Assembly: GCA_019752115.1 (NCBI GenBank)
Contig: JAIEMN010000023.1
Location: 1 to 64,000, forward strand
Source of the DNA: Gemmatimonadaceae bacterium
GTDB taxonomy: Bacteria > Gemmatimonadota > Gemmatimonadetes > Gemmatimonadales > Gemmatimonadaceae
DNA length: 64,000 nt
Direction: 5' to 3'
Positions 27,357 to 38,659 of this stretch are shown one piece after another. Both the position numbers and the translations under genes were made by a program. Each line of letters opens with the position of its first letter. Positions within the stretch are counted from its first letter, which is position 1. A model generated the notes under the pieces. It was given only the letters and a program-made list of their open reading frames with translations, did not search any database and was not told where the DNA came from.

Positions 27357-28840
27357 TTCGCGTTCGGGTCGGGCGTGTACCGGATCGACACGTAGGTCTG
27401 CTTCTTCAGCGTGTCGATGAGGCGCCGCATCTTCCGCTCTTCGGCCAGCTGATCGCGGATCCGATCCCGGTACTCCGCCTGCGTGTACTCGCCGGCTTCA
27501 TCCAGGAAGGTGACCTGCGCCACCACGAACTTGTGCACGTTCGACTGCGGGTCGGGAATCGGGAACGGCGCCGTGATCTCGTTCAGCTTCTTCCCTTCGA
27601 GCGCATTCTTGTAGTCCACCGGCAATGAGTCGCGCGGGAACTCCGGAATGGTCTTCTCTTCGCCCGACGACTCATCGTGGAACTTCACGCTGAGCGAGTC
27701 GAAGCTCCCGCCCTTGCGCCACGCCGCCGCCACCGAGTCGGCCAGCAGCCGCGTCCGCGTTTCGTCGGTGCTGTCGGTCGTGGGGCGAATCAGGATGTGG
27801 CGCGCCTTCACTTCCGCCGGCTGCACCCGGTCCACGCGCACGATGTGATACCCGTACTGCGTTTCGAACACGGGGCTCAGCACGCCCGGGTTCATCCCGA
27901 ACATGACGCGGTCGAACTCGGCCACCATGCGCCCGCGGCGATTCCAGCCGAGATCACCGCCAAGCTCCGCCGAGCCGGGGTCCATCGAAAAGCGCTTGGC
28001 CACGCTCTCGAAATCTTCCGGGTGCTTCTCGAGCTCCGCCCGCAGCGAGTCCGCCTTGTCCTTCGCCCGCTTCTTCGCCGCATCGCTCGCCTTGGTGGCG
28101 ATGACGATCTGCCGGATGCCAACGCGCGCCGGCTTGGGCGGCAGGCGATCCTTGACGTTGTTGAAGGCGTCGGCGATTTCGGCATCGGTGACATTCACCG
28201 CCGTGACTTTGCCGTCGCGCTGCAGCTTGGACATGATCCCCTGCTGCAGCTTGCCGCGCTTGGCCTGATCGAACTGCATCTTGCGCCACTCTTCGAGCGT
28301 GCCGAAGCCGCTCTCCTTGAGGGCGCCCCGGAACTCGGCCTCGGTCTTGAAGCTGGCACGGGCGCGCTTCTCGAGGTTGTCGACATCCAGCTGAATATCG
28401 ACGTCGTTGACCTCCACCTTCTCCGTCTTGGCCTTCTGCACGAGCAGTTCGGCGTCGACGAGCTGGTTGAGGACGTCCGTCTCCACCTTCGCGAGATCCT
28501 TGGCCGACTCCACCTTCACGCGCCCGCTGGCGCGCTCGGTGTTGACCGCCGCCATGACCTCGGAGATCAGGATGACCTGATCGCCGACGATCGCCGCCAC
28601 GCCGTCGAGCGGCAGCAGATTGGCCGTGTCGGCCGCCGTCAGCGTCGGCTTCGCCACCGCCGTCGGCGCCGCAGCGGGTGCCTTCGCGGGCGCCTTCGCG
28701 GGGGCCTTTTCCGGCGTCTTGGCAGGCGCCTTGACCGGCGGCTTGGCCGGTGGCTGCGAGCCCGCGCCCTGCGCGCGGGAAAGCGACACCGGCGCCGCGA
28801 CAATCGCGGCGCCGGTGAGCAGGGAGAGCAGTCGAGGCAT
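27353..28840 (-). CDS. SurA-like periplasmic peptidyl-prolyl isomerase (PpiC domains)
   Basis: A 495-residue periplasmic chaperone. A signal peptide (MPRLLSLLTGAAIVAAPVSL, cleaved after SRA or RAQ) is followed by a Pro/Ala/Lys linker (about 30-60), a SurA-type N-terminal helical region (AAIVGDQVILISEVM...) and two parvulin domains. The first has IRQIVIATKAS and LGWNRRGRMVAEFDRVMFGM; the second, more degenerate, begins VKARHILIRPTTDS. It should help fold outer-membrane beta-barrels. Two ATGs are adjacent (28843 and 28840); the second has the better spacing from GGGG. It is the middle of a chaperone-chaperone-pdxA operon. Confidence 0.87.
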   Translation of the reverse strand: MPRLLSLLTGAAIVAAPVSLSRAQGAGSQPPAKPPVKAPAKTPEKAPAKAPAKAPAAAPTAVAKPTLTAADTANLLPLDGVAAIVGDQVILISEVMAAVNTERASGRVKVESAKDLAKVETDVLNQLVDAELLVQKAKTEKVEVNDVDIQLDVDNLEKRARASFKTEAEFRGALKESGFGTLEEWRKMQFDQAKRGKLQQGIMSKLQRDGKVTAVNVTDAEIADAFNNVKDRLPPKPARVGIRQIVIATKASDAAKKRAKDKADSLRAELEKHPEDFESVAKRFSMDPGSAELGGDLGWNRRGRMVAEFDRVMFGMNPGVLSPVFETQYGYHIVRVDRVQPAEVKARHILIRPTTDSTDETRTRLLADSVAAAWRKGGSFDSLSVKFHDESSGEEKTIPEFPRDSLPVDYKNALEGKKLNEITAPFPIPDPQSNVHKFVVAQVTFLDEAGEYTQAEYRDRIRDQLAEERKMRRLIDTLKKQTYVSIRYTPDPNAK

Positions 28841-28892
28841 CATTCCCCAGGGTACCCGTATGACGGGCCGGGGTTTCCGGCCCGCCTCGTCC

Positions 28893-30359
28893 TTACTTCT
28901 TCTTGCCGGTGTCAGCGGCCGGCGGAGCCGCCGGCGCCGGAGCCGGCGCTGCACCACCCGGAGCCGCACCCGCCGGCGGCGCGCCAGCCGGCGCCTTGCC
29001 CGCCTTCGAGCTGTCCGCCGACGCACGCACCGTCTTGGCCTTCTCGATCACGCGATCGAGGCCGGCCTCGTTGAGCGCGAAGTCGTACTTGATGTGCAGC
29101 GCGCGCACGACCGGATACGGCACGTCCACGAACGGCACTTCGTTCTTGACGAGCTTGTCGAAGAACTTCTCGACGCGCTCCGACGCGATCGCGTCCTTGC
29201 TGCCACCCGCCTTCGCACTGTCGGCCAGCTTGCCCGGCTCCACGCCGAGCGACGTCCACGTCTGCGTCAGGGCGTTCTTGTAGTTCAGGAACAGGTTCGA
29301 GAGCTCGCCCGAGTCGGCCACGAACTTCGCGCTGTCGGCCTGCTTGAGCACGAGCTCGTTGCGGACGATCTGCTTGACGAACTTGGAGACCATCGAATCC
29401 GGCGCCTGCACCAGCTGCGGACGGATCTGCGACGAAGGCGGATACGCGTTCAGCCACTCGGCGAAGCGCGAGGCCGTCAGTTCCCCACCCTTGTAACTGG
29501 CAATCGTCGAGTTGTCCTTGGCGTAGCCGATCGTGTTCTTGGCGATCGCCTTGGCCTTCACCTCGATGCCGCTCTCGAGCTTCACGTTGTTCGCCGTCTC
29601 GAGCTTGGCGAGGTACGTGCTCTCGGCGATGGCCACGTTCCGCTGCTTGGCGATCGGCGCGAACTTGTCCTTCACGTCGGCGAACGGCGAGCGGTAGATG
29701 ATGTGGTAACCGAAGTTCGTCTCGCAGACAGCCTTCGAGATCTCGCCCGGCTTGAGGTCGGTCACGCACTTCTCGAACGCCGGCACCATCATGCCCTTGC
29801 CGAACAGGCCGAGGTCACCGCCGCGCTCCTTGGCACCCGGCTCGTCGCTCTTGGCGGCCAGCGAGGCAAAGTTGGCCGGCGTGGCTTCCTTGAGGATGCC
29901 TTCCGCCTTGGCCTTGGCCGCCGCCTTCTGCTCCGGCGTGGCCTTCTCGTCGACCTTCACGAGGATATGGCGCGCCGCAAAGGCTTCGCCCTTGTTGTAG
30001 CGATCTTCGTCCGTGCCCGGGGCGAGCGTATCCCAGCCCTTGGAGACGGTCTCGTAGAACTTCTTGACGCGGATGTTGTCGATGTTCGACCACAGCGCAT
30101 CACGCATCAGCTTGGGATCGTTGAGCGAATCGCCCTTGGCCGCGGCCTGGCTGGCGAGCTGGTAGTTGATCCAGAGCTCGGCGATCGAACGCGCCACGTC
30201 CTTCTCGAGCGGCGCCTGGGAGTTGCCCAGGATGCCCGCCAGTCGGTCGACCGAGAGCTTCTGGCTGCCAGCGGTTGCAGCGACGTCAGGATTGGACGCC
30301 GCGCCGCAAGCAACGGCAAACGCCACGGCGGCGAGGACGGACACACGGGTGAATTTCAT
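28893..30359 (-). CDS. PpiC-type peptidyl-prolyl isomerase, probable lipoprotein
   Basis: A 488-residue envelope chaperone. The N-terminus MKFTRVSVLAAVAFAVACGA has a lipobox-like end (AVAC), so a lipid anchor at Cys18 is likely though the -3 residue is Ala. A helical SurA/PrsA-like domain is followed by a parvulin domain (AARHILVKVD, GGDLGLFGKGMMVPAFEKCV, NFGYHIIYR), then a helical C-terminal region and a Pro/Ala/Gly tail ending in Lys residues. It lies 52 bases upstream of the second PpiC gene and 66 bases downstream of mfd. The tandem pair suggests division of labour in outer-membrane protein biogenesis. Confidence 0.85.
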   Translation of the reverse strand: MKFTRVSVLAAVAFAVACGAASNPDVAATAGSQKLSVDRLAGILGNSQAPLEKDVARSIAELWINYQLASQAAAKGDSLNDPKLMRDALWSNIDNIRVKKFYETVSKGWDTLAPGTDEDRYNKGEAFAARHILVKVDEKATPEQKAAAKAKAEGILKEATPANFASLAAKSDEPGAKERGGDLGLFGKGMMVPAFEKCVTDLKPGEISKAVCETNFGYHIIYRSPFADVKDKFAPIAKQRNVAIAESTYLAKLETANNVKLESGIEVKAKAIAKNTIGYAKDNSTIASYKGGELTASRFAEWLNAYPPSSQIRPQLVQAPDSMVSKFVKQIVRNELVLKQADSAKFVADSGELSNLFLNYKNALTQTWTSLGVEPGKLADSAKAGGSKDAIASERVEKFFDKLVKNEVPFVDVPYPVVRALHIKYDFALNEAGLDRVIEKAKTVRASADSSKAGKAPAGAPPAGAAPGGAAPAPAPAAPPAADTGKKK

Positions 30360-30425
30360 CAGGCAGACTCCGGCCACGGAGTGGTTGGTGGTGGTGGGAC
30401 CCTGACGGCAACCAGAAGGTTGCCG

Positions 30426-33400
30426 TTAGGTGGGAGCGAGGGCGCGCAGCGCGCGCACCAGCCCCTCGAGCATCTCCGCGCCACCCAATCGGGTGAGCTT
30501 GAGCGCCAAGGGCTGCGTGCGGCGGACATCCACCTGGAATTGCACATCGTGGAATGCCGCCGACAGCCCCTTGAGGCGCGGAACTGCGTTAGCCCTGAAA
30601 CTAACACGGGCTTCAGAGGCGCGCACAAGCACCCCGTCCACCCCAAGGGCGGCCCCGAGGACGCGCAACAGGGCCCCACCGAAGAGCGCCTTGGCCGGTT
30701 CCGGGAGCGCGCCGAACCGGTCGCGCACCTCGTTCTGGAGGGCCTCGATCGCCGCCGGCTCCCGGAGCGCGGTGAGCCGCCGGTAGACATCCAGCTTGGC
30801 CTCCTGCGACTCGATGTAGTCGTCGGGGAGGAAGCTCGGGAAGTCCATGCTGACGTCGGGGGGGATCCACGGCTTCTTCCCGCCCCCGTCGGCCAACTGC
30901 CGAACGGTCTCGTCGAGCAGCCGCAGATACAGGTCGAAGCCCACGGCATGCACGAACCCCGACTGCTCGGGGCCCAGCAGATTGCCGGCGCCTCGCAGCT
31001 CCATGTCCTTCAGGGCCACCCGGTAGCCGGCGCCGAGTTCGGTGTGGTGCTCCAGCACCGCCAGGCGGCGCTCGGCGTCTTCATCCACCCGCTCCGGCAC
31101 GAGCAGGAAGCAGTAGGCGCGGCGGTGCGACCGTCCCACCCGACCGCGCAGCTGATACAGCTGGGCGAGGCCGAAGTAGTCGGCGCGGTTCACGAACATG
31201 GTGTTCGCATTCGGCACGTCGAGGCCACTTTCCACGATGAGCGTGGAAACGAGGATATCGACCTCGCCCTCGACGAACTGCCGCATGACCTTCTCGAGCT
31301 CCCGCTCCTTCATCTGGCCATGCCCCACCGCGATGCGGGCGCGCGGTACGAGGCGGCGCAGATGATCGGCAATCGCCTCGATCGTTTCGATGCGATTGTG
31401 CACGAAGAACACCTGTCCGCCACGATCGAGCTCGCGGGAGATGGCCTCTTCAATGAGCCCGTCGTCGAACGGCTCCACAAACGTGAGCACCGGCGAGCGG
31501 TCGCGCGGCGGGGTCTGCATCAGCGTCAGGTCGCGGAGCCCGGCCAGCGACTGATGCAGCGTGCGCGGAATCGGGGTCGCCGTGAGCGTGAGCACGTCGG
31601 TGGAGAGCTTGAGCTGCTTGAGGCGCTCCTTGTGCTTCACGCCAAACCGATGCTCTTCGTCCACGATGATGAGCCCCAGCTCGGCGAACTCCACATCGGG
31701 GCTCAGCAGGCGATGCGTGCCGATCACGATATCGATCTGCTTCTTCTTGAGCTTCTCCACGACCGCCGACTGCTCCTTGGCGGTCTGGAAGCGGCTCATG
31801 ACCTCGATGGTCACCGGGAAGTCGGCCAACCGGTCGCCAAAGCTCCGCGCGTGCTGCTCGGCCAGAATGGTGGTCGGCACCAGCACGGCCACCTGTCGCC
31901 CGCTCTGCACGGCCTTGAAGGCCGCACGAATGGCAATTTCGGTCTTGCCGTAGCCCACGTCGCCCACGAGCAGGCGGTCCATTGGGCGCTCGCCCTCGAG
32001 GTCGCGCTTCACATCCTCGGTGGCCTTGCGCTGGTCGGGCGTATCCTCGAACAGGAAGCTGCTCTCGAGCTGCCGCTGCCACGGGCCGTCGGCCCCGTGC
32101 GGCTCGCGTGTGGTGACCTTGCGGCGCGCGTACAGATCGAGGAGTTCCTGCGTCATCTCGAGGATGGCCATGCGCGTCTTCTCGCGCTGCGCCTTCCACT
32201 TGTTGCCGCCCAGCTTGTGCAGCCGCGGCGGCGGCATGTCATCGGAGACATCGCTGGCACTGCGATACCGCTCGATCTGATCGATGCGGTACAGCGGCAC
32301 GTTCAGCCGATCACCACCCTCGTACTCGATGACTGCGCTTTCGATCGTGCTTTCGCGAACGAAGACCTTCTCGATACCGCGATAGATGCCGATGCCATGC
32401 TCGAGGTGCACGACATAGTCGCCCGGCTTCAGCGCACCCAGCGTATCGAGGCTCGCGCCCGTGGTGTAGCGGCGCGCGCGGCGCAGGCGGCGTTCGCGGC
32501 GGAAGATCTCGTGGTCGGTGAGGACACGCACCACATTGGGCACCACGAAACCGCCGCCGAGCACGCCAATGGCGATCGACGCCGACACCGGGCCATCTTC
32601 GCCGAGCAGTTCCTCGAGGCGCTCGGCCTGCCCGCTGTTGTCGCAAAGGATGAGCGTGGAGAGCCCATCGCGCTGCAGCTTGCGCAGCACGCGCAGGTCA
32701 CGCGAAATGGTTTCCGGCGCGCGCGTCGGGAACGCAATGTCCGGCTCGGGGCCCACCGGGGCATCATCGGCGCTGTTCGCGCTCGTGGCGCGCTGCGGTG
32801 GCGGGTTGAGCCGCAGCGTACCGAAGCGCGCCATCGTGCTCGCCATCTCGGGTGGCGCCACGAAGAGCCGCTCGCGATGCACGAACTCCTCGCCGCGCCG
32901 CCGGGCCAGCTCGATATGGTGCTGGGCTTCGTCCCAGGTGCGCACGAACTCGGGGAGCACACTGCTCCCCGCCGGCATCACCACCAGCGTATCGCTTGGC
33001 CACAGCGCGGGGAGCGCCACGCGCTCATCCGTCGTCTCTTCCAGATCACTCTGGATGTCCACGGGCAGGATGAGGGCGAGTTCGGCGTCGCGCGTGCTCC
33101 GCTGCGTGTTGAGATCGAAGTGTCGGAGTTCGATGATCTCGTCGCCCCAAAACTCGAGGCGCACGGGTTCGGCCATGCCGAACGAGTAGATGTCGAAGAT
33201 GCCGCCGCGGACCGAGAACTGGGCGACGTCTTCGACCATGTCCACGCGTTCGAAGCCGATCTTCTCGAGATGCGCCGCGAGCTCCTCCGGGCGGCGCTCG
33301 TCGCCTTTGCGGATCTCGAGGCGGGCGGCGCCGAGCACGCGGGGGAGCGCCGTCTTTTCGAGGACGGCGCGCGCGGTGGTGAGCAGAATGCGCACGCCGC

Positions 33401-33740
33401 TGCGCGCGAGCTTCTCGAGCGTTTCGACGCGCTCGCCGGCGACTTCGGCGTGGGCCTCGACTTCGCCAAAACCTTCGCGCGGAGGATAGAGCGCGATGGG
33501 GATGTCGTCGGTGAGCGCCTGCAGATCGGCGAGCCACCGTTCGGCATCGCCCAGCTGGTCGGTGACGATGACCACCAGCTGCTGCGGCATCGCGCGGGCG
33601 AGGGCGCCCACCAGCACGGCATCCGACGACCCCGCCAGACCACCCAGGCGGAGCGACTTCCCCGGCCCGGGGAGGGCCTGCAGGGTACGGGCGAACGCCG
33701 GGAGGCCGGCGATCGCGTCGAGCAGACGCGGAAGACCCAT
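30426..33740 (-). CDS. mfd: Transcription-repair coupling factor
   Basis: An 1104-residue ATP-dependent translocase that removes RNA polymerase stalled at DNA lesions and recruits UvrA. In order: UvrB-like N-terminal module (with [13 protein letters not shown] and [10 protein letters not shown]), the RNA polymerase-interacting domain ([20 protein letters not shown]), the RecG-like motor with Walker A in [19 protein letters not shown] in [30 protein letters not shown], and [15 protein letters not shown], and the TRCF C-terminal domain. The ATG at 33740 is chosen because it lies seven bases after the stop of the BatA gene; a longer frame would overlap that gene. Confidence 0.96.
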   Translation of the reverse strand: MGLPRLLDAIAGLPAFARTLQALPGPGKSLRLGGLAGSSDAVLVGALARAMPQQLVVIVTDQLGDAERWLADLQALTDDIPIALYPPREGFGEVEAHAEVAGERVETLEKLARSGVRILLTTARAVLEKTALPRVLGAARLEIRKGDERRPEELAAHLEKIGFERVDMVEDVAQFSVRGGIFDIYSFGMAEPVRLEFWGDEIIELRHFDLNTQRSTRDAELALILPVDIQSDLEETTDERVALPALWPSDTLVVMPAGSSVLPEFVRTWDEAQHHIELARRRGEEFVHRERLFVAPPEMASTMARFGTLRLNPPPQRATSANSADDAPVGPEPDIAFPTRAPETISRDLRVLRKLQRDGLSTLILCDNSGQAERLEELLGEDGPVSASIAIGVLGGGFVVPNVVRVLTDHEIFRRERRLRRARRYTTGASLDTLGALKPGDYVVHLEHGIGIYRGIEKVFVRESTIESAVIEYEGGDRLNVPLYRIDQIERYRSASDVSDDMPPPRLHKLGGNKWKAQREKTRMAILEMTQELLDLYARRKVTTREPHGADGPWQRQLESSFLFEDTPDQRKATEDVKRDLEGERPMDRLLVGDVGYGKTEIAIRAAFKAVQSGRQVAVLVPTTILAEQHARSFGDRLADFPVTIEVMSRFQTAKEQSAVVEKLKKKQIDIVIGTHRLLSPDVEFAELGLIIVDEEHRFGVKHKERLKQLKLSTDVLTLTATPIPRTLHQSLAGLRDLTLMQTPPRDRSPVLTFVEPFDDGLIEEAISRELDRGGQVFFVHNRIETIEAIADHLRRLVPRARIAVGHGQMKERELEKVMRQFVEGEVDILVSTLIVESGLDVPNANTMFVNRADYFGLAQLYQLRGRVGRSHRRAYCFLLVPERVDEDAERRLAVLEHHTELGAGYRVALKDMELRGAGNLLGPEQSGFVHAVGFDLYLRLLDETVRQLADGGGKKPWIPPDVSMDFPSFLPDDYIESQEAKLDVYRRLTALREPAAIEALQNEVRDRFGALPEPAKALFGGALLRVLGAALGVDGVLVRASEARVSFRANAVPRLKGLSAAFHDVQFQVDVRRTQPLALKLTRLGGAEMLEGLVRALRALAPT

Positions 33741-33747
33741 GGTGGCC

Positions 33748-35649
33748 TCAGCGACCGCTGAGGTACGCTTCGGCGAGGAGCGCCGCGAGGGCCAGCGCCA
33801 CCAGCGGCAGCAACAGGGCCTGCCCCGCGGCGTGCGCAAAGATCGCCGACCGCCAGGCGGGTGCCGCGCGCATCACCGCCACGTCCTCGCCGCGCACCAG
33901 GCGGGCCAGCATACCGGCCGCCGCGTTTCCGTTGTCCTGCGCCATTCCTGCCACGTCCGACTCCTCAGGCTCCGCATTCACCACCAGTGCTCCGATGCGA
34001 GCTGCCTGGCGACGGAGAAAGTAAACACCCGCCGAAGCCGGTACGGTGAGCCGGTCCCCGGACAACGGGACGACCTTGCCATCGGGCTGCTCGAGGCCGG
34101 TGGCCTCGCGCAGGCCGGTAATGGTCGCCCCGGGCACGGTTTCGATGAGCCGGCCATCGTCGCCGAGGCGCCGCGCCAGCGATTCGAGGACCCACGGCAC
34201 GAACGAGGCGCGGAGCGGGAGATCGGTCGACTCCGGTTCGAGCGGCGAGCCAATCAGCACATATCCCGCGCCAGCGACGACCCACGGCGTCCCGCCTGCC
34301 GTGGCGAGCGTATCGGGCGCGGGGGCACCGGTGGCCGCCCCGCCTCCCGGCGAGTACACGAGCGGATAGCGCAGGCGCACCGGGGTCCCTTCAAAGGCGC
34401 GCACCGCCGGTGACGTGGTGTCGGCGTTGGCGGAGGGCACGCGGGCGAGCACCTGCCCGCGCGCGATGGCGCCAAAGCGCCACGGAATATTGAGGCGCGC
34501 GAGCTGACGGTTCGCGTCGCCCACGCGCAGCGGATCGGCCGGCGCGGTGAGCAGCACGGGGAGCCGCGTGCCGTCGGCGTCCGCCCCGCCCACCATGACG
34601 GCGCGCGCGTCGGCCGGCGTGCCGCGGGCCAGACGGCCTTCGTCGACCAGCGTGCCCAGGGCCGCGCTCAGGAACGGCCCCCCTTCATTGCGCACGACCA
34701 CCATGGGCGGCGGCGCGACGCGAATGGCGAACCAGCGGGTGTCGTCGGCGCGGAGCGCATCGGCATCGAGTTCCACACTGCCGCGCATCCACCCCGAGCC
34801 GGTGCTCGCAAGCTTCTGCGTGATGCGGGCCGGCGCCGCCATGGTGGCGGCCGGCGCATCGCCACGGGCCACCGTCCGACCATCGAGCGTGAGGCGCCAC
34901 GGTGTGGTGGTGTTCGCGGCGACGGCCAGCGACACACTGCCACTGGGCGTCCAGCGGACCGGATCGGGGCGCGCGTCGAGCACCGCGCGATTGGCGACGG
35001 CACTGCCGCCCACGGTGAGCGCCACGATGGGGATCGGGCCGGCGTCCACCACACTGTCGCTCACGAATTCACTCCGCTGCCCATCGCTCACCAGCGCGAC
35101 GACCGGCGTCCGCGGGGCGCCGCTCCGCGCGAGCCCGAGGGCCCGCTGCGTGGCCAGCGTGAGATTGCCGCGCCCGCCGAGCGGCGTCATGGCGGTGAGC
35201 GCCTCGGTCAGCGCCGCCGGCGCGCCACCAATCACGCGTCCATCGGCGGTGACCAGCCACGCGCGATCATCGCCCGAGAGATCGTTCAGCACGCGACGCG
35301 CCTCGGCGCGCACGCTGTCAAAGCGCGCGCGACCATCGGCCACGACGCCGCTGCTCATGGAGTTGTCGATGACCAGCGCGAGCGCGACCGGCGCGTGCCC
35401 CACGCCAAAGAGCCGCGCGATCGGGCGCGCCGCCGCCAGCGCGAGCGCGAGACAGGCGATGATGCGCAGCAACAGCAGCAACCGATTCTTGAGCTTGAGA
35501 TCCTTGCTGTGCTCCTGCTCCATCCGCGCGAGATAGCGCACGGCCGGAAAGGCCACCGTGCGGCCGATGCGGCGCCGCAGGAAGTGGACGAGGACGGGGA
35601 CGCCGGCCAGCAGGCCGAGCGCCAGAAACGCGGGGGCAAGAAACGCCAT
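33748..35649 (-). CDS. BatA/VWA-domain membrane protein
   Basis: A 633-residue membrane protein. The BatA N-terminal signature (hydrophobic segment, LVHFLRRRIGRTVAFPAVRY, then a second hydrophobic segment at about 55-75) precedes a von Willebrand A domain with the metal site DNSMS (in LALVIDNSMSSG) and a later MIDAS Thr/Asp region. A large periplasmic beta-rich region follows, and the C-terminus ends in a third membrane segment (LLLPLVALALAALLAEAYLS). Such proteins, encoded with DUF58 proteins, act in envelope stress or chaperone complexes usually driven by a MoxR ATPase. No MoxR gene is seen in the window. Confidence 0.82.
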   Translation of the reverse strand: MAFLAPAFLALGLLAGVPVLVHFLRRRIGRTVAFPAVRYLARMEQEHSKDLKLKNRLLLLLRIIACLALALAAARPIARLFGVGHAPVALALVIDNSMSSGVVADGRARFDSVRAEARRVLNDLSGDDRAWLVTADGRVIGGAPAALTEALTAMTPLGGRGNLTLATQRALGLARSGAPRTPVVALVSDGQRSEFVSDSVVDAGPIPIVALTVGGSAVANRAVLDARPDPVRWTPSGSVSLAVAANTTTPWRLTLDGRTVARGDAPAATMAAPARITQKLASTGSGWMRGSVELDADALRADDTRWFAIRVAPPPMVVVRNEGGPFLSAALGTLVDEGRLARGTPADARAVMVGGADADGTRLPVLLTAPADPLRVGDANRQLARLNIPWRFGAIARGQVLARVPSANADTTSPAVRAFEGTPVRLRYPLVYSPGGGAATGAPAPDTLATAGGTPWVVAGAGYVLIGSPLEPESTDLPLRASFVPWVLESLARRLGDDGRLIETVPGATITGLREATGLEQPDGKVVPLSGDRLTVPASAGVYFLRRQAARIGALVVNAEPEESDVAGMAQDNGNAAAGMLARLVRGEDVAVMRAAPAWRSAIFAHAAGQALLLPLVALALAALLAEAYLSGR

Positions 35650-35659
35650 CAGTGCGCGC

Positions 35660-36568
35660 TCAGATCATCGCGCCGCGGCCATTCACACCCACCAGATAGC
35701 GGAGCGGACGGCCAAACGGTTCATCGGTATACGCCAGCGCATAGCGCGCGCCGGAGCGGGTCATGGCGCCCTTCCAGTCGGCGAGCGCCTCCTGCACGGT
35801 CTGACGATAGCTCTGCCGCACTTCGCCGGGCGTGGCCGGCACTTCCGCCTGCGACTCGGGGTCGCGGTAGCGTGCTTCCCCGGCCTCCGGGAAATCCCGC
35901 TCGGCGGGGTCCATGATGTGGAGGACCAGCACCTCATGCCCGCGCGCACGCAGCGTCTTGGCGGCGTCGGCCACGGGCGTGGGATCGGTCAGCAGATCGG
36001 ACAACAGCACCACGAACCCCGGCCGGCGCACCAGCTTGCCGGCGGCCATGAGGGCGTCCTTCACGTTGGAGGCGCGACCGCCGCCGGGCTCGGAGAAGGC
36101 CGCGACCAACCGCCGCCACTGGGTCCGCGCCGACCGCGGCGGCACCACATCGCGGAGCTGGGCGTCGAAGCGAATGAGCCCCACCGCATCGCGCTGCCGG
36201 AGCAGCAGCAGCGCCATCGCGCTCGCCAGCCGCTCGGCGTAGGCCAGCTTGGTGAGACGCGCCGGATCGCCCGACCACTGCATGGAGGCGCTGACGTCCA
36301 GCACCAACATGGCGCGGGCGTTGGTCTCCTCCTCGAAGAGCTTCACCACCCACCGGTCGGCGCGGGCGGCGATGCGCCAGTCGAGGTAGCGCAGGTCGTC
36401 CCCGGGCTGGTACTGCCGGTGCTCGGCGAACTCCACGCTGAAGCCCTTCCGCGGCGACCGGTGGAGCCCATTGATGAACCCGTCGACGGTCCACCGGGCC
36501 ACCAGTTCGAGGTGGCCCAGGGCGGCGAGGACGGCGGGGTCGAGTTCGTCGGCGCGGAGGCTGGACAT
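35660..36568 (-). CDS. DUF58 domain protein (VWA-like)
   Basis: A 302-residue soluble protein of the DUF58 family. The signature region is KGFSVEFAEHRQYQPGDDLR followed by YLDWRIAARADRWVVKLFEEE, and a VWA-like domain starts at LVLDVSASMQW, with a conserved Thr/Asp region near FVVLLSDLLTDP. DUF58 proteins normally work with a MoxR AAA ATPase and BatA/BatB membrane proteins. Here the BatA gene follows after 10 bases, but the gene upstream is lepA on the opposite strand, so no MoxR is linked. A TAAACT box lies exactly six bases upstream of the ATG, and no ribosome-binding site is visible. Confidence 0.87.
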   Translation of the reverse strand: MSSLRADELDPAVLAALGHLELVARWTVDGFINGLHRSPRKGFSVEFAEHRQYQPGDDLRYLDWRIAARADRWVVKLFEEETNARAMLVLDVSASMQWSGDPARLTKLAYAERLASAMALLLLRQRDAVGLIRFDAQLRDVVPPRSARTQWRRLVAAFSEPGGGRASNVKDALMAAGKLVRRPGFVVLLSDLLTDPTPVADAAKTLRARGHEVLVLHIMDPAERDFPEAGEARYRDPESQAEVPATPGEVRQSYRQTVQEALADWKGAMTRSGARYALAYTDEPFGRPLRYLVGVNGRGAMI

Positions 36569-36574
36569 CTGGGG

Positions 36575-36580
36575 AGTTTA
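36575..36580 (-). promoter_or_regulatory. Candidate -10 box of a leaderless transcript (DUF58-BatA-mfd operon)
   Basis: TAAACT on the minus strand ends six bases before the ATG of the DUF58 gene, matching the TANNNT-N6-start pattern seen elsewhere in the window. No -35 box is evident. Confidence 0.35.
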
Positions 36581-36612
36581 CGCGGGGAGGGAGGGAATTG
36601 CTCGGGGGGTGT

Positions 36613-36631
36613 CGCCGCTTCGCGGCGTTTT
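36613..36631 (+). terminator. Small hairpin with T-tract
   Basis: CGCCGC-TTC-GCGGCG followed by TTTT on the plus strand. It points toward lepA but no plus-strand gene lies before it, so it may stop antisense transcription leaving the DUF58 operon or belong to the neighbouring inverted repeat. Confidence 0.4.
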
Positions 36632-36639
36632 GTTGGGGG

Positions 36640-36750
36640 AACCCCCGAGAACTCAGGGGGAAGAACGTCAGGGGGTGGGGGTCAGGACCGCGGTTTGCGC
36701 AGTCCTGACTCCTTCCCCCTGACGTCCTTCCCCCTGAGCTCTCGGGGGTT
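36640..36750. repeat. 111-bp imperfect inverted repeat between the DUF58 gene and lepA
   Basis: Two 49-base arms (36640-36688 and 36702-36750) surround a 13-base loop. The arms start with AACCCCCGAGA on both strands and differ at only about five positions, near the middle and the inner ends. Each arm contains two CAGGGGG runs about 16 bases apart. The element lies in the 288-base divergent intergenic region, closer to the DUF58 start. It could be a bidirectional terminator, a structured RNA, or a REP/MITE-like mobile element. Confidence 0.8.
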
Positions 36751-36856
36751 ACTCACCTCGGATATCGGACGCCCGACGGCCGCAGACTACAGGAACCCTC
36801 CCCTAACCCACTATCATTGAAGGCTGTACAGCACCGCCACACTATAGGAAGGCCGT

Positions 36857-38653
<1,797 letters not shown>

Positions 38654-38659
38654 CGCGGG

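Noticed and set aside
28620-33761. A plus-strand open frame of 1713 codons opposite the PpiC and mfd genes
   Set aside because: It is a codon-bias shadow: in a GC-rich genome the antisense frame of a conserved gene stays open. The minus-strand proteins are clear homologues with complete motifs; the plus-strand product is His/Arg/Leu-rich and has no domain.
36817-36845. TTGAAG-N17-CACTAT as a lepA promoter
   Set aside because: The predicted transcription start would fall at or just after the AGGAAGG ribosome-binding site, which is incompatible with its clear use for the TTG start. The true promoter is probably further upstream.
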